Shown here piece by piece: positions 35,701-46,600 of a DNA stretch of 64,000 nucleotides (its first letter is position 1; every line of letters begins with the position of its first letter). A program made the position numbers and the translations under genes. Below the pieces are notes generated by a model that saw nothing but the letters and a program-made list of their open reading frames with translations, did no database searches and was not told the DNA's origin. Origin of the DNA: Chenopodium formosanum (taxonomy: Eukaryota; Streptophyta; Magnoliopsida; Caryophyllales; Amaranthaceae); NCBI GenBank assembly GCA_024500155.1, contig CM044871.1, forward strand, positions 36,558,228 through 36,622,227, written 5' to 3'.

Positions 35701-38143
35701 ATCATACGAGTAATTAAAAACATAAAGGTTTGAGAAAACTTTGGCAAAGGAAATCAATACAGTTCGAATTGGGTAAAATAATAAAAGCATTTATTAAGAT
35801 AAAATAAGCTAAAGTATGTATATATAATCATGACACCTCTTTGATGTGAATTTTCTCTCTGCAACCGCCTTATCCAAAACTATATTTTCCTTATTCCCCA
35901 AAGCACCCATCACTTTCAATCACACTCTTCCAAGTTTTCTTAGGACTTTCCCTACTCCTCACGATCCCAACACTTTGTAACCATTCAAGCATCCTTACTG
36001 GAGCCTTACTTGGGCTCCTTCTAACATGGCCAAACCGTTTAAGCGATTCTCCCTTTTTTTGTACTCAATCAATGTAACCCCTACTTTATTCTAAATTATC
36101 TCATTCTTTAACTAACCCTTTCTTGTATGACCACACATCCTTCGCTGCATTTACGCTACATTCATCTTATGCATATGCCATAGTCTAACATTTATTCTGT
36201 ACTTATTTAGCAAACCAGGCCTAATTGACATTCAGTAGAAATCTATGAGCCATGCTGGGATCACATAAAAACCTCAATGCATTCTTCCCTTCAACCAACT
36301 GGCTTTGATCCTGTGAGCAACATCTGCATTTAATTTTTCAGCTTTTTGAATAAAAGATCCCAGATATCAAAACCGTGGACAATCTTCCCATTCAAGGTGA
36401 ACACCCTTGCCTCCTTGTAAGAAGAGACAAAAGTGTAAATATTCTTTATCATTAGGGGGCGTTTGGCACGAGGGATAGGGATAAGGAGGATAAAAGGGTG
36501 GGACAAAGATGGAGGATCAGTAGGTGGGATAAGGATAAAAATGATGTTATCCTTTGTTTGGTACGGATTGGGAATTATATGGGGATAAGCAAGAAATTTA
36601 CTTAACTACCCTTACCCATATTTCTCCTCTTTCTTCCTCCTTTCCTTCATTAAGGGTAAAAATGTATTTTGCCTCATTAATTCTATTCTTGGAGGGATAA
36701 CTTGCATTTTTATCCCTATCCTCACCTCCTTAGTTATCCCCATCCCCCAAAACAAATAAAAGAATATATAAATCCCTTTCTTTTTATCCCTATCCTCCTC
36801 TTTTTATCCCTCCAAACAAACACCTTCTAAAGGAATAAAGCAAAAATTGGAAGATAAAATAAAGAACACATCAAATCAAACAAAAACAAAAAACAAAGGG
36901 AGTACTATCTTACCTTTTTTACCCCATGATATCTAGACCTTACCACATTCATCGTATTTACACCCATCCACCTTTTTATACTCTCTTAAATTATCCACTT
37001 TTTCACTCCCACTATAAATTTGTGTGCAAAAAACTATGTTAAGAACTTTAGAAAATAAAGGTATTAGTATTAAATAATTGATGTTTGTATAATAAACAAA
37101 AACGCAGTTTAATAGTTAAAGTAATACTGAGACTATAATATGTGTGTGCGCGCACGCATGTGTGTGTGTTTTTTTTAGTTTCTATAATTTATTTATTTCA
37201 TTACATTGTCAACTGCCTTTGTATTCATATTATTTGTGCTCATCTGATGCATAAAGTGTTGTACATACTTTGAAGCATAGAGTTTGTAATCAATGTGTGC
37301 ATTCTTTATCTTTTTCTATATCATATGTTTGTTGAAGTTGTGCTATACTTCATCAATCTTAAGAAATTATGAAGGGTCTCTATTTAATTTTGTAAAAAAT
37401 GATTACTTTTGTTTTCTATCCTGTTACCTAATTATACCCATGTAATGATGTGACTAAATCTTAAGTGCACTTCATGTCTGGGAATTTTTATTTGGTGAAC
37501 TTTATAAAGATCTTTGGAGGGAAAAAAAAATTATGTTATCTTCTGTTTTTCCCCCTTCAACTCTCAAGTAGGAGGTTCTTAAAAGTTCTAGCTGATTTGT
37601 ACTTTTGTACCTTGCCTCAACAACTGGAGGATGGTAGAGGAGTTTCATAGGATTCATCATTTGGAAGTTACTAATAGTCTTTTTATCGGATTTATAATAA
37701 GATTAGCCAGCTCTATTAAGAGATTACAATAATTGCCCTTCTTTCTTTTGCTGTAACTTACACCACTGATTACAATAAAGTGTCGTTAATGATGTATTTA
37801 ATGGAGGGAATACTTCTCTTTCCTTAATGATGTTTATTTGACCATTTGCTTCTCACTTATATGATATCTTGCCTTTTTCCCCCTTGCTTCAATAGGTTCA
37901 AAGATTCCGTCTGGGGATCAAGCAAGAACCGAAAAAAACCGTTCTTCTGAGCCGTCTGTTGATCAGTCATCTTCTAGTAAAGGGCATGACATTGATAGAG
38001 TCCAACTCAAAGGAAAGAATACATTTGCAGTTCCGCGCAATGTCAGGCCTCTTGGATTTAAAGCCATCAAGCCAAAAGATGAAGGAGATGATGAGAAACC
38101 AAAATCTAATGATGAATTCAGGAACCTGCTGCTTAAAAAGTAG
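17791..38143 (+). CDS. SART3: SART3/Prp24-like U4/U6 snRNP recycling factor, 16 exons
   Basis: Exons: 17791-18018, 18126-18259, 19806-19863, 20396-20611, 21416-21691, 23657-23791, 23865-23990, 26346-26390, 27761-27865, 28560-28702, 28793-28916, 31923-31997, 33807-34178, 34319-34411, 34576-34732, 37896-38143. They join in frame to 844 residues. All introns are GT-AG except intron 12 (GC-AG). Seen: an acidic Ser/Asp tract (~38-52); HAT-type half-TPR helices over ~60-620 (IWEAYKEFE, LWIDYTRYLE, AWQGYIQMEI, SWLRFEREFG); a basic Lys/Arg linker in exon 13 (~580-625); one RRM (~669-745) with RNP2 TAFISNL and RNP1 KSRGLAYVDF; and a C-terminal Lsm-binding motif NTFAVPRNVRPLG (~803). In this family the HAT domain and RRM act in the nucleus to reanneal U4 with U6 after splicing. 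Metazoan SART3 has two RRMs; I see one. The Met was chosen as the first in-frame ATG. No frame lesion was found. Splice sites are read by eye. Confidence 0.92.
19608..19658 (+). repeat. RTE-LINE / Au-like SINE 3' tail
   Basis: In intron 2, CATGTTAGCCGG...ATCATTTTAGGAATAAGG ends in TTTGTTGTTGT. This is the tail shared by plant RTE LINEs and their SINE partners, and it is also seen reversed at 35481-35520. The body upstream is not recognisable. Confidence 0.55.
21728..21863. repeat. 74-bp tandem duplication in intron 5
   Basis: TCATTGATGATGGAACGTA and what follows (21728-21801) recurs from 21802 with a single difference over about 60 bp. It is a recent local duplication, not coding. Confidence 0.9.
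22182..22830. mobile_element. MULE-like element in intron 5, same family as A and B
   Basis: Ends GAAAAAATTG (left) and GGAAAAATTG (right, reversed). Subterminal AATAATCCC...ACTTT and AATAATCTGAACTTTAG blocks match elements A and B, and the interior is again C-rich then G-rich (22370-22740). I could not find a convincing 9-bp target duplication, so the limits are approximate. The G-rich frame at 22380-22763 is not a gene. Confidence 0.65.
23432..23474 (+). repeat. 43-bp repeat, copy 1 (intron 5)
   Basis: TTGTTGACTGCAGCTTAGTG and what follows recurs at 25767-25809 in intron 7 with two differences. Exons 6 and 7 lie between the two copies. Confidence 0.85.
24225..25700. mobile_element. CpG-rich repeats in intron 7, probably nested DNA transposons
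   Basis: 24225-24400 and 25570-25680 are rich in GTAACG/CGTTAC words and face each other, like subterminal regions of one element. Between them, 24610-24690 and 25180-25330 hold repeated TACGG/CCGTA words in opposite orientation, like a second element. No clean target duplication was found, so class and limits are open. The frames here (e.g. 24860-25222 minus) are incidental. Confidence 0.4.
25767..25809 (+). repeat. 43-bp repeat, copy 2 (intron 7)
   Basis: Second copy of the sequence at 23432-23474, with two differences. Confidence 0.85.
26605..27565. mobile_element. Possible DNA transposon in intron 8
   Basis: The left side carries GATGAGAAGTGTG and GTGAGAAGCGTGAGAA. The right side, reversed, carries GGTGAGAAGGGTGAGAAG. 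The inverted similarity suggests an element of about 950 bp, but the repeats are short and no target duplication is visible. Confidence 0.35.
30063..30932. mobile_element. Non-autonomous hAT element in intron 11
   Basis: 870 bp. Left end TAGACCTGACAAACGGGTC; right end, reversed, TAGCTGGCAAAAACTGACAC. The flanking 8-mers GTATTCTG (30055-30062) and TTATTCTG (30933-30940) match at 7 of 8, as expected for hAT. Many ACGGGTC, CGTGTC and GTCGTGTC subterminal words occur at both ends, including a (GTGTC)n run near 30815-30842. No transposase is encoded. Confidence 0.85.
31198..31217 (+). repeat. Run of 20 G in intron 11
   Basis: An uninterrupted G homopolymer in the sense strand of the SART3 transcript. 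Intron 12 has a run of 14 C at 33399-33412. Confidence 0.9.
31998..31999 (+). other. GC 5' splice site of SART3 intron 12
   Basis: Exon 12 ends CAGAAG and the intron starts GCAAGT, the consensus form of the rare GC-AG donor (AG|GCAAGT). The next exon begins GTTTCACCACG. Joining there gives AVQKVSPRLEEL, matching the family across this junction, whereas a GT donor 3 bases on would shift the frame. Confidence 0.8.
32143..32520. repeat. Diverged ~240-bp tandem duplication in intron 12
   Basis: TTTGGCCA (32150, 32390) and AGCCCCTAGGTCTGGGTG (32238, 32476) recur at an offset of 238-240 bp with intermediate similarity. It is non-coding. Confidence 0.7.
32692..32922. mobile_element. Stowaway-like MITE in intron 12
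   Basis: 231 bp. The left end is TTCCCTTTGTCCCTTTTTG; the right end, reversed, is CTCCATACGTCTCTTTTTT. TA flanks both sides (32690-32691, 32923-32924). Ends and target site fit Stowaway. Confidence 0.7.
35213..35378. mobile_element. Possible short Stowaway-like MITE in intron 15
   Basis: CCTTCATTTCTAAAAG at the left and, reversed, CTTCATTTCATATG at the right, with TA on both flanks. The repeats are short, so this is tentative. Confidence 0.4.
35481..36430 (-). pseudogene. RTE-type LINE, 3' fragment of the reverse transcriptase ORF
   Basis: Minus-strand translation, with stops and frameshifts, gives in order RYLGSFIQK, VAHRIKASWLKGRM, CGHTRKG, KRFGHVRR and a PKKTW motif. This series is typical of the C-terminus of plant RTE/jockey-like LINE polyproteins. 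It ends in the RTE tail, with ACCCTAAATCATTTTGGG and TTTGTTGTTG at 35481-35520. It lies antisense within intron 15 of SART3 and is 5'-truncated and dead. Confidence 0.8.
36455..36824. mobile_element. Tourist-like MITE in intron 15
   Basis: 370 bp. The left end GGGGGCGTTTGGCACGAGGG and the right end, reversed, GGTGTTTGTTTGGAGGG share GTTTGG and GGGATA blocks. The flanks TTA (left) and TTC (right) differ by one base from the TTA target duplication of PIF/Harbinger elements. The class is therefore likely, not certain. Confidence 0.6.
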
Positions 38144-38890
38144 CCGAGGCATTGTTTTTTTGAGAGGTCAATGTACAGTTATACTTTTTGTTACTAATTT
38201 TAAGATGTGAAAAATTATTATCCTAGTATACATCTGTATTTGAGAATCATGTCAAAAGCTTTCAATTTTTTGGTGGGAAATTTAAATGGGAAGACCTAGC
38301 TATAGAATTAACCAGCTATAATGCCTATGAATGTGTTTAGAGTTCTATTTTTTTCAGTGTGCGCCTATGTGGGTGGTTTCCCAGAAATTGTCATCTGTTA
38401 ACTCTACACAACATATGAAACTTTTAGTTCTAAATTGCAAATGAATATGGAGTCTTAAAAAATAGGTAAGAAATATTCCCACAATGAGTTTTCTACCTTT
38501 AAAACAGTTGAGCAATTTTATTTTATTTTATTTTTATTTATTTATTTATTATTTTTTTTTGACACAAGTTAAGCAAATTCTTAGTATATGGTTATTTACA
38601 CCCCTAAAAACAATATTTGTTTACTTATTATTTGCCCTCGTTGATATTTTTGTAACACACTAAAATAAGATTATATTAATAAGCTAGAGCCAAGTTTAGA
38701 GTTGCAACAAACACCTTTGAATTAATAATACTCCCTTCGTTACAAAGTAGGGGATTTTGAACTCTTAGGAAAAATATTGAAAGCATGATTAATGAAAAAT
38801 AAGGGCATACACTAAGTGTTGATCCAACCTCCAAAAAAAAAAAAAAAAAAAAAGTTCACAACCCAGCAATTTGAATTCACAAACCACAAC

Positions 38891-38983
38891 CTAGCACCAC
38901 GAAACCACCCAACACCACCATCTAGCGCCACGAAACAACCCACCACCACCATCTAGCACCATGAAACCACCTAACACCACCAC
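38891..38983. repeat. 31-bp minisatellite, three units
   Basis: Units start CTAGC(A/G)CCA at 38891, 38922 and 38953 with a few substitutions, and a degraded fourth follows. Confidence 0.85.
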
Positions 38984-39203
38984 TTAGTAGTGCAAACCAA
39001 CTAATAACCCTATAGCACGAAACACCGAACCTACTACAGCCCACCACTACCCACAACTCCAAACCCACAATCCACAAACCCATAAGCACCAAAATTACAA
39101 TCGACGGACCCTAAACCCAGAACCCACGAACCTAGAATCCACGAAACGACGAACCCAATGACGAAACTATTGCCTTCTCTATCATCAATTAAAGCTTTAA
39201 TTT

Positions 39204-39257
39204 GTCAAATTTAACCATGAAAACTCTAGATCTAGAGTTTTCATGGTTAAATTTGAC
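39204..39257. repeat. Perfect 54-bp palindrome with no spacer
   Basis: 27 bases starting GTCAAATTTAACCATG are followed immediately by their exact reverse complement, with the centre at AGA|TCT (39230/39231). Confidence 0.95.
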
Positions 39258-39408
39258 CATAAAACCTTCAAATATGTGCTTCATTGGCAATGACGAAACA
39301 ACAAGAAGAGGAAGAGAGAGAAAACGAAGGTGGCCACAAGCAAAGGGACAAAAACAATGACTTCCGACGATGGTGGTGGTCGCCATAGAATGTTGCGGTC
39401 GAATTGAG

Positions 39409-39909
39409 TGGTGCGCCCGCACCTCAATCGGGTGCGCCCGCACTTGGAGGCTTCCTTTTCTTCGTCCTAGCTAATCCTCATGCGCTCGTCTTGGTGATGA
39501 TGATGAACACTAAGGTAGCCAGTCTTGAAATGGCTTCTTAGGTGGGTTCACACCAAAAATGATGCCCCCACCGCATGCATGCACCGATCTCATGAACTTA
39601 CTCCTTGCACTTCTTCAAACTTGAGCTCCAAATGACAAGCAAGAGGCATCCAAAATGATGAGAAATATGAGAGGAAGGCTCGGGAATCCTTGGAACACGA
39701 TCATAACCTGAAAATACATGAAAACAAGCAAATAAAAGGGAAAAAGAACAAATAAACAAAGAAATTCACAAAGAAAGAAAACTAACTAAGGAAAGCACAA
39801 ACTAAAGAAATAAAGAACAAAACTAAGGTAAACTAAAGAAAAGAGCTATACAAGAGCCTGAAAATCATCCTAAAAGAAGCCAAATGAGTGCCATAAATGA
39901 CACTCATCA
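39409..39909 (-). mobile_element. Truncated 3' LTR of the Athila-like element
   Basis: About 500 bp nearly identical to 48075-48580, ending at the same TGATGAGTGTC start (minus strand). The other ~1.1 kb of the LTR (equivalent to 46991-48070) is missing. Similarity stops near 39409, at GTGCGCCCGCAC. Confidence 0.85.
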
Positions 39910-42253
39910 AATTCCCCCAAGCTAAACTTTTGCTTGTCCTCGAGCAAAACAAAGCAAGAAAGAATAAGGACGAAAGACTTATTTAAAAAGAAAAAGAAAG
40001 ACACAAGATGAGAATATACACTAAGACTCACTGTCGTAGGAATCACGGTTGAGTGATGCTAGATCGCCCTAGAGGATGAGTGATGCTCTCGTAAGGGTAT
40101 CCTAAGAGTTTACCCATAACTCTTCCCCAACATCCAAGAGGCAAAATTATGAAAAGAAAAGAAAAGGGAAAACAAAACCTTTGCGAAATGGACTTACAAA
40201 GAGACTACACTACAAATGAATTAACATCTTTCTCAAGAAATCAAGGTATGCACGTTCCAAGATATCCAAGGTTGATTGAAACATAGGGTATGCTAATCAT
40301 AGGAACTAGACATCTCAATCCACGTTCATTCCAATAAATCTCACCGCGTTCTCCCCACTAGTCTCAAATCTCCCCTTAGCGAGTATCCCAATGATTCCTC
40401 GAAGGAACCGGAAAAAGAGATTTATTTAGGCTACTCGACATCTTGACTATGCATCCCCTTTCCTTAGGAAATGACCCATGATTCCCTCCCCCGAATAGTG
40501 ACTCAACTTCTAGGTCGAAAGGGCTTTCCCAAAGGTTGTAACGTAAGGCATGAAGGGTGAAGGTAGGCTAAAATTTAAAATTTAGCGGTTTACCTAAATT
40601 GTGAAGCAAAGATTGTGCATTTCCTTACACCATAACCAAGTAATCACCAAACAAAAACAACAACACCCCCAAGCTTATTCAAAGCTATAAATCACAAACA
40701 TATACACAATAAGCGTGAGAACGCTTCCCCCCAAGCTTAAATGGAACATTGTCCTCAATGCTCAAAAAGGGAGAATACTCACATCAAAATATTTTTGGAT
40801 TTTTTTTTATTAATAGTGCTTTGTCCTCGCCTCTTTTAACTTTGGACGGATTTTTCAATTTTGCACTTATTAGTCCATGCCTTTTATAACTTAGGACGGC
40901 TTTTACTCAAACACATTTGCCATTATTCACATTGAAAACATAACACAAACTTGCTTCAAAGAAACCAAATATCCCAACTTCTCCACCACAAACTCCATCA
41001 AGAATGATCAATTGCTTCACAAAAACAAGAAAAGAAAGAAAATGAAACAAAAGACCAAAGATCTAAAGATGTGGCTTGAAAAGAAGGTAATAGGCTCAAA
41101 TGGTTGCAAGAAGGAAAATGTAAACCCAAAAACAAAGATGAAACAAACTATCCTAAAAATGAAAAATACCACCCCGAAAAGATGCTTTTGTCCTCCCTAG
41201 ATAGCTTGGTCTCGGGTTTAAGGATCATAAATCAAGCTTTATAGATTAGGTTCGCAATAGTCAAGGATCCACGCTGCTCATAAAAAATAGGTTGAAGGCT
41301 TGAAAAACAATGAACCTCACATGGATGTAGCAAAAACTCACTAGCGGTGTCAAATCAACTATAGGGAGCAACTACCAAGCATGCCACAAACAAGTAGAAT
41401 CCGGCTTTATGATTCTCCTAGTTCAAACCAACTACCTTATCATACACCTATCCTAGAGTCAACCAAGCATACTCTCAAACCGTAAATACCTTTACTACCT
41501 AGGAAGAAATTCATTCAAAAGACAAAGTCCAATGTATAAGGTCCAATTTATAAGAAAAACAAATAAAGGGTGAAAAACAAGCCTCAAAAGCATACCACAT
41601 ACCAAGACAAGAACAAAGTAAAAATAAGGGAAAGGAAAAATAAGAGAAAAGAAAAATAAAAGGAAAGGAAAAGAAAAGGAAAGCCATAGATAAAGAAAGA
41701 ATAGGGAAAGGGAGAAAGGAACTAGAAAACAAGTTAAACACATTAAACCCAAACGACATACAATTGATCAAATGACAACATCGTCATCGATCCCAAACAC
41801 ATTAATTGTTAACAAGAAATCATCCTCAAACCCTTCAATTTCCCCTAAACTAAACCTAATCTATGCATCCAAAGAAAATAAAGAGAAAAATTAGAAAGGT
41901 CTCACCGGGCTATCCATGCTTAGCTAATAAAGAAAGGCGATAGAAAGAACCACCTTTGTTGCGCTCCAAAATCATTAGCATCATCATAAAGCCATGTGAG
42001 AACAAGGAAAGCAAAAGAAGCTCAATCACATCAAAAGCCGCAAGCACCTTCCCATTGCTCGTGCTCACTTGATGAAATCCAACTCCAAGAATCCAACCTA
42101 TAAATCCAAAAGAAAAACAAGTGAAAGAAAGAAAAGAAACTAAAAGAAAGAAAATTAAGAAAAAGTGAAAATAGAAAGAAAAGGGTTAGAAATCTCCGGG
42201 TTGCCTCCCAGGAAGCACTTGCTTATGGTTCTAAGCTCGACCCTTCCTCCAAA
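39910..42253 (-). other. Non-coding 3' region of the Athila-like element
   Basis: It begins at the LTR with a polypurine tract (minus strand AAGCTTGGGGG-like repeats, also near 40725). It holds only short, compositionally odd frames. Near 42190-42230 the minus strand reads GTGCTTCCTGGGAGGCAACC, a stretch usual downstream of coding sequence in Athila-type elements. No env-like or pol frame is recognised. Confidence 0.6.
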
Positions 42254-43546
42254 TCATGGAAGGTCAAAGAACACCACCTTCTTCAAAGTGGCGGAAGGAG
42301 CAAATTCCTCTTCAAATTTTAGCAACTTCTCATTGTTGCTTGATGAGACTTCATTCAATAACTCCTCAAAAGCAAGCTTCTCTTTCCATAATCTCATTCT
42401 CTTTCTCTTTTTACAAGAAGCTCGTGCTCTTTTCTTTGTCTTGTTCCTCTTTGTAGATGCTTTCACATCATTCACACTCTTAGGGTCATCGTCCTCCTCT
42501 TGAGGGTAGAGCTCAAACCAATGAGGAATGTCAATTTCCTCCTCGTCCATAAGCTTGGAAAGCTTCGTTTTCTCTTCACTAACCTTCTTGCAATCACAAC
42601 TCAAAAGCACATCATCACAATTCTCAAGAACATTGTTAATTGAAGAATCAATCATGCATGCATTATCAATAGGGCGAGGGGAATTAACACACATAGTTCC
42701 TTTCACAAGAGACAAAGACTCATGCATTGGTTTTAGCTCAAAAACTTCCTCATTCTTACCAACTCTCAAGGTAATACGACCTCCTTTGACATCTATTAAG
42801 GCTCCCGAAGTGGCTAAGAAAGGTCTTCCTAAAATGATTGGGATATGGTCATCTTCCGCAATCTCAAGCACAATGAAATCAACGGGAATGGTGAACTCTC
42901 CTATCTTGAGGGGAACATCCTCAACTCTCCCCTTTGGAGACTTAATAGACCGATCGGCCAATTGAAGGGTCATGTTGGATGGAAGGAGCTCACTTAGCTT
43001 AAGTTTCTTGAAAACGGAATAAGGCATGATGCTAACACTAGCACCAAGATCACAAAGGGCATTTTGGAACAATTTTCCTTTGATTTTGCAAGGTACGGAA
43101 AAATTTCCGTGATCTTTCAACTTTTGGGGTAAGTCATTATGAATAAAGGCGCTACAACATTCCACCAAATTCACCGGTTCCACCATATTGCAACCTCTCT
43201 TACAGCTCAAAATTTCCTTAAGAAACTTAGCATAGTTTGGCATTTGTTCCAAGACCTCGGTGAAAGGAATATTAAGATGAATCTTCTTAAGCATCTCGAT
43301 GAATTGTCCAAATTGCTCATCTAATTTCTGCCTATTGAGCTTTTGGGGGTAAGGAAGTCTAGGTTTGTAAACCTCATCTTGCTTCCTGTTTTTCTCCTTA
43401 GGCTTATCATTGGAATTCTCACTCATCTTGCTAGACTCTTCATGCTTATTCCCTTCACTCAAATCACTCTCCTTTTCACCCTCCTTACTTTTCCTAGGAA
43501 CACTCTCTTTAAGGACCTTACCACTCCTAGTGGTGATAGCACACAT
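42254..43546 (-). CDS. Athila-like gag C-terminus with retropepsin domain
   Basis: An open frame of 430 codons from an ATG at 43546. The N-terminal ~100 residues are charged, with Glu/Lys/Ser-rich linker sequence. KIKGKLFQNALCDLGASVSI (~158-177) is the flap and active-site region of a plant Gypsy retropepsin, with DLG in place of DTG/DSG, common in Athila. RPFLATSGALIDV (~241-253) is the second conserved protease block. The C-terminal third is basic (KRNKTKKRARASCKKRKR) and continues to a stop at 42254 with no RT following. The frame is intact here, but upstream gag is broken. A Met inside gag-pro may not be the true start. Confidence 0.7.
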   Translation of the reverse strand: MCAITTRSGKVLKESVPRKSKEGEKESDLSEGNKHEESSKMSENSNDKPKEKNRKQDEVYKPRLPYPQKLNRQKLDEQFGQFIEMLKKIHLNIPFTEVLEQMPNYAKFLKEILSCKRGCNMVEPVNLVECCSAFIHNDLPQKLKDHGNFSVPCKIKGKLFQNALCDLGASVSIMPYSVFKKLKLSELLPSNMTLQLADRSIKSPKGRVEDVPLKIGEFTIPVDFIVLEIAEDDHIPIILGRPFLATSGALIDVKGGRITLRVGKNEEVFELKPMHESLSLVKGTMCVNSPRPIDNACMIDSSINNVLENCDDVLLSCDCKKVSEEKTKLSKLMDEEEIDIPHWFELYPQEEDDDPKSVNDVKASTKRNKTKKRARASCKKRKRMRLWKEKLAFEELLNEVSSSNNEKLLKFEEEFAPSATLKKVVFFDLP

Positions 43547-43618
43547 CGGATCCCTAAGGTCAACTTCTTGTGATGGTAAAGAAGGAGGACTAGCACAATC
43601 TCTAAAAGGGTTGGCTAG

Positions 43619-46600
43619 TTAAATGATTTGGTTCTCAAGCATCTTTCCATGAGTAAATAGGACCTCAAACATTTTGTTACAAGACAATGTGAATTCATTC
43701 AACTTCTCGGATTGAGCCATAATGAAATTCTCTAGCCTATTCTTTTGAGATTGTTGAGCATAGAAATCATCACCTTGGTTTTGAGTCTTTGGAGTAAATT
43801 GGGGTGGGGTACCTCTTTGAACATCATTTTGAAAATCTCCCCTACTTTGATTACTCAAATTACCCCTACCATGATTTTGGCCGGAATTTTGATTATGGTT
43901 ACTATAACCTTGGTTATGATCCCCATAATCTTTGCCATGGCTTCGATCATTACAACCAAAGTTGTTATGGTTACCACAAAACTCTTGGGTCACATGGTTA
44001 CCAAAACCACTATTTTGGTTATAATTATCATAGGTCCCATGATTGTGATAATTCCTATTCCCAACATTCTTTTGAGCATTAAATCTAGGTCCAAAATCAT
44101 TATTATCAACACAATTCCCATGCACATTCTCATATCCATCACAGGGAACATTGGAGCAATTACATTGTAACACCTCCGATTTACTAATTAATAATAAACA
44201 AGAATTTAAGGAAAATAAACGACCTTTAAATAAAATTTGCGGAAGCATACACCTAAATCGCAGGTATTACCGCCTCACTCAACAACCTGTCGAGTGTTAA
44301 GGCTTACAAAAATCCCAATAATTACAACCCAATAAATCTAAGTGAGCTATTTATACAACTTTACAAACTTGTTATAGCAAACTAATCGAAACACTTGAGC
44401 TCCTTTAGCTACAACCACTTGATCAACCTGTCTAGACAAACTTGAGTGCCCACCATTAAAGACAAATTCCAAAATAGATCGTCGCAGAGCCACTATAAGA
44501 AAAAGACATGGCCGCAAACACAAGTAGCAAAACAAAATAACACACACGTCAGCAAAAGCTGAGTAATCACCACATATCAGAATCTAGAGTATAATTGAAT
44601 AATAGACCATACTAGCTCAATTAAACAATGTAGTTCAAAACTACATTACACATTGTACTCTGAAAAATAACCTTTATCAACTCAACCTCGAATAATAATA
44701 CGAACCTTTACTCAATCAACTCATATAACCCATAAGTATGTCATGCTCATTGTTCTATACCTAGCCTTGGACATGGGTAATTCGAATAAAACCAACAAGT
44801 ATAAAAACTTAAATAATCTCAATAACCAAAAAAACACCTTGAACCAGACCACATACGGGTCAATTCCCACTATAGGGGACCATAGAAAAATAAATAATAA
44901 AGATTGTACCACGTTCTTAACTCATGATTATTATCTCATTACCAACATGCCAAGGACTAAGGTCTATAACGTTAAGCCTCAAACCAATAACAAAATAATA
45001 ATTCTCAACCTTTTGATCTCATATATCGATCAAATAATTATTCAAAAATTAATTTATAATATCTCAACAATTGCACGGTTCCCAAATAACATAACAATTT
45101 GATTCAAAAACATCTCAACTCTTATAGGATAATCATACTAGTAACCCAAATGTAATCAAATCTCAACCCAAAAAAAATAATACTCTGCATTAACAACCCT
45201 AAAACCTTGATAGAACAATACTCCCTATAACAACAACATTAAAAATCCTAACACGAATAACACAATAATCAATTTGACAATTAAATCATATAATACAGTA
45301 CAACAAAAGTAATACAATATTATTCAATACCAATCAAATCATATAATACCAGATAATAATCAATTATATACATGTACAAGATTACAAATAATAAATCATA
45401 AAATTCATATATAATAATAAGAAATATAATACAAACGATTCCAAAATAAGTTCCGTGTGATTACCTTTCAATAAATTACATTAAAAGTATGATGATCAAC
45501 GTAGCAATACGCAGCCTTTCATATACAAACATACGGTGGGCATCATTATAAAATGATTAGAAGATAATGGAGATTAAAGATGAAATAGAAAAGTTTTTCA
45601 AGAAACCAATCTTTGGGTTTGGTTAATGACTACCACGACAAACGTCTACTTTTTTTTTTTCCCCTTTTTTTGAAGTAATAATAATATTAGAATAACTAAA
45701 GAGATTATTGGGGTTTAACATAGTTTATATACTAAAACAAATAAGTGGAGTCCATATAAATTAAAATATGTTATCAAATAAATATTTTATAATATAAAAG
45801 ATATGATATAAAATCTAATTTTAATATAATATAAGATACAAAATATACGGGTATTACAATCTATCCTCTTTAAAACAAGTTTCGTCCCCAAAACTTAAAA
45901 TAGAAAATTTTAGGGTATTACATAGAAGCATCATGATCATTCTTTCCACATAAATCACAAACCAAGCATTCTCTTATCATGCAACAAGAAGCAAAAAGAG
46001 GGTTAGAGTAGGAAGATGTACCTCTCCCCGTAAAATGGGAGGGAAGACTAGAAGCTTGTGAAGGACTCTCAAGCTTGGTCTTGAGAGAAATCACCTCCTT
46101 TCCTAACTCCGAGACCAATGTGGACAAATTGTTGACGACATTATATTGATCGATTGAGCCACTTGTGCTTGTCGATTCCATCTCTACATCATGGCAATTC
46201 ATGTAGTTCCTTACTACATCATCTATTACATCCACAACCTATTCTTCCGTCTTGTTCATAATTGGCCCTCCGGCTCCGGCATCAAGGCTCGATCTACCTT
46301 GAGAGCTCAAACCACCATAGAAAATTTGTATGACTTGATAGATTGGAATTCCGTGGTGAGGGAATTCCCTTTGGTAATCCTTGTACCTCTCCTATGCTTC
46401 ATAGAGGTTCTCTCTAGGCAATTGCTTGAAACTTTAGATTAAGGCTCTAGCCTCCGCCGTCTTCTTTTGTGGGTAGAAACGGGACAAGAAAGCCTTGGTA
46501 ACTTCATCCCATGTCCTTAGGGACCTTGGCTTTACCTCCTTGTCCAACCACTCTAAGGCTCTCCTTATTAGAGAAAAGGGAAACAACTTGAGCCTTATAT

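Larger units (their letters stand above)
38144..39408. other. SART3 3' flank and intergenic sequence
   Basis: The SART3 3' UTR must start here, but I cannot fix a polyadenylation site. The rest holds an A-run, the minisatellite at 38891-38983 and the palindrome at 39204-39257. No gene is seen. Confidence 0.5.

Noticed and set aside
42528..42965. 145-codon plus-strand frame
   Set aside because: Antisense shadow of the gag-pro frame at 42254-43546.
43745..44170. Plus-strand isoleucine-rich frame
   Set aside because: Antisense of the Asn/Gly/His-rich gag tail.
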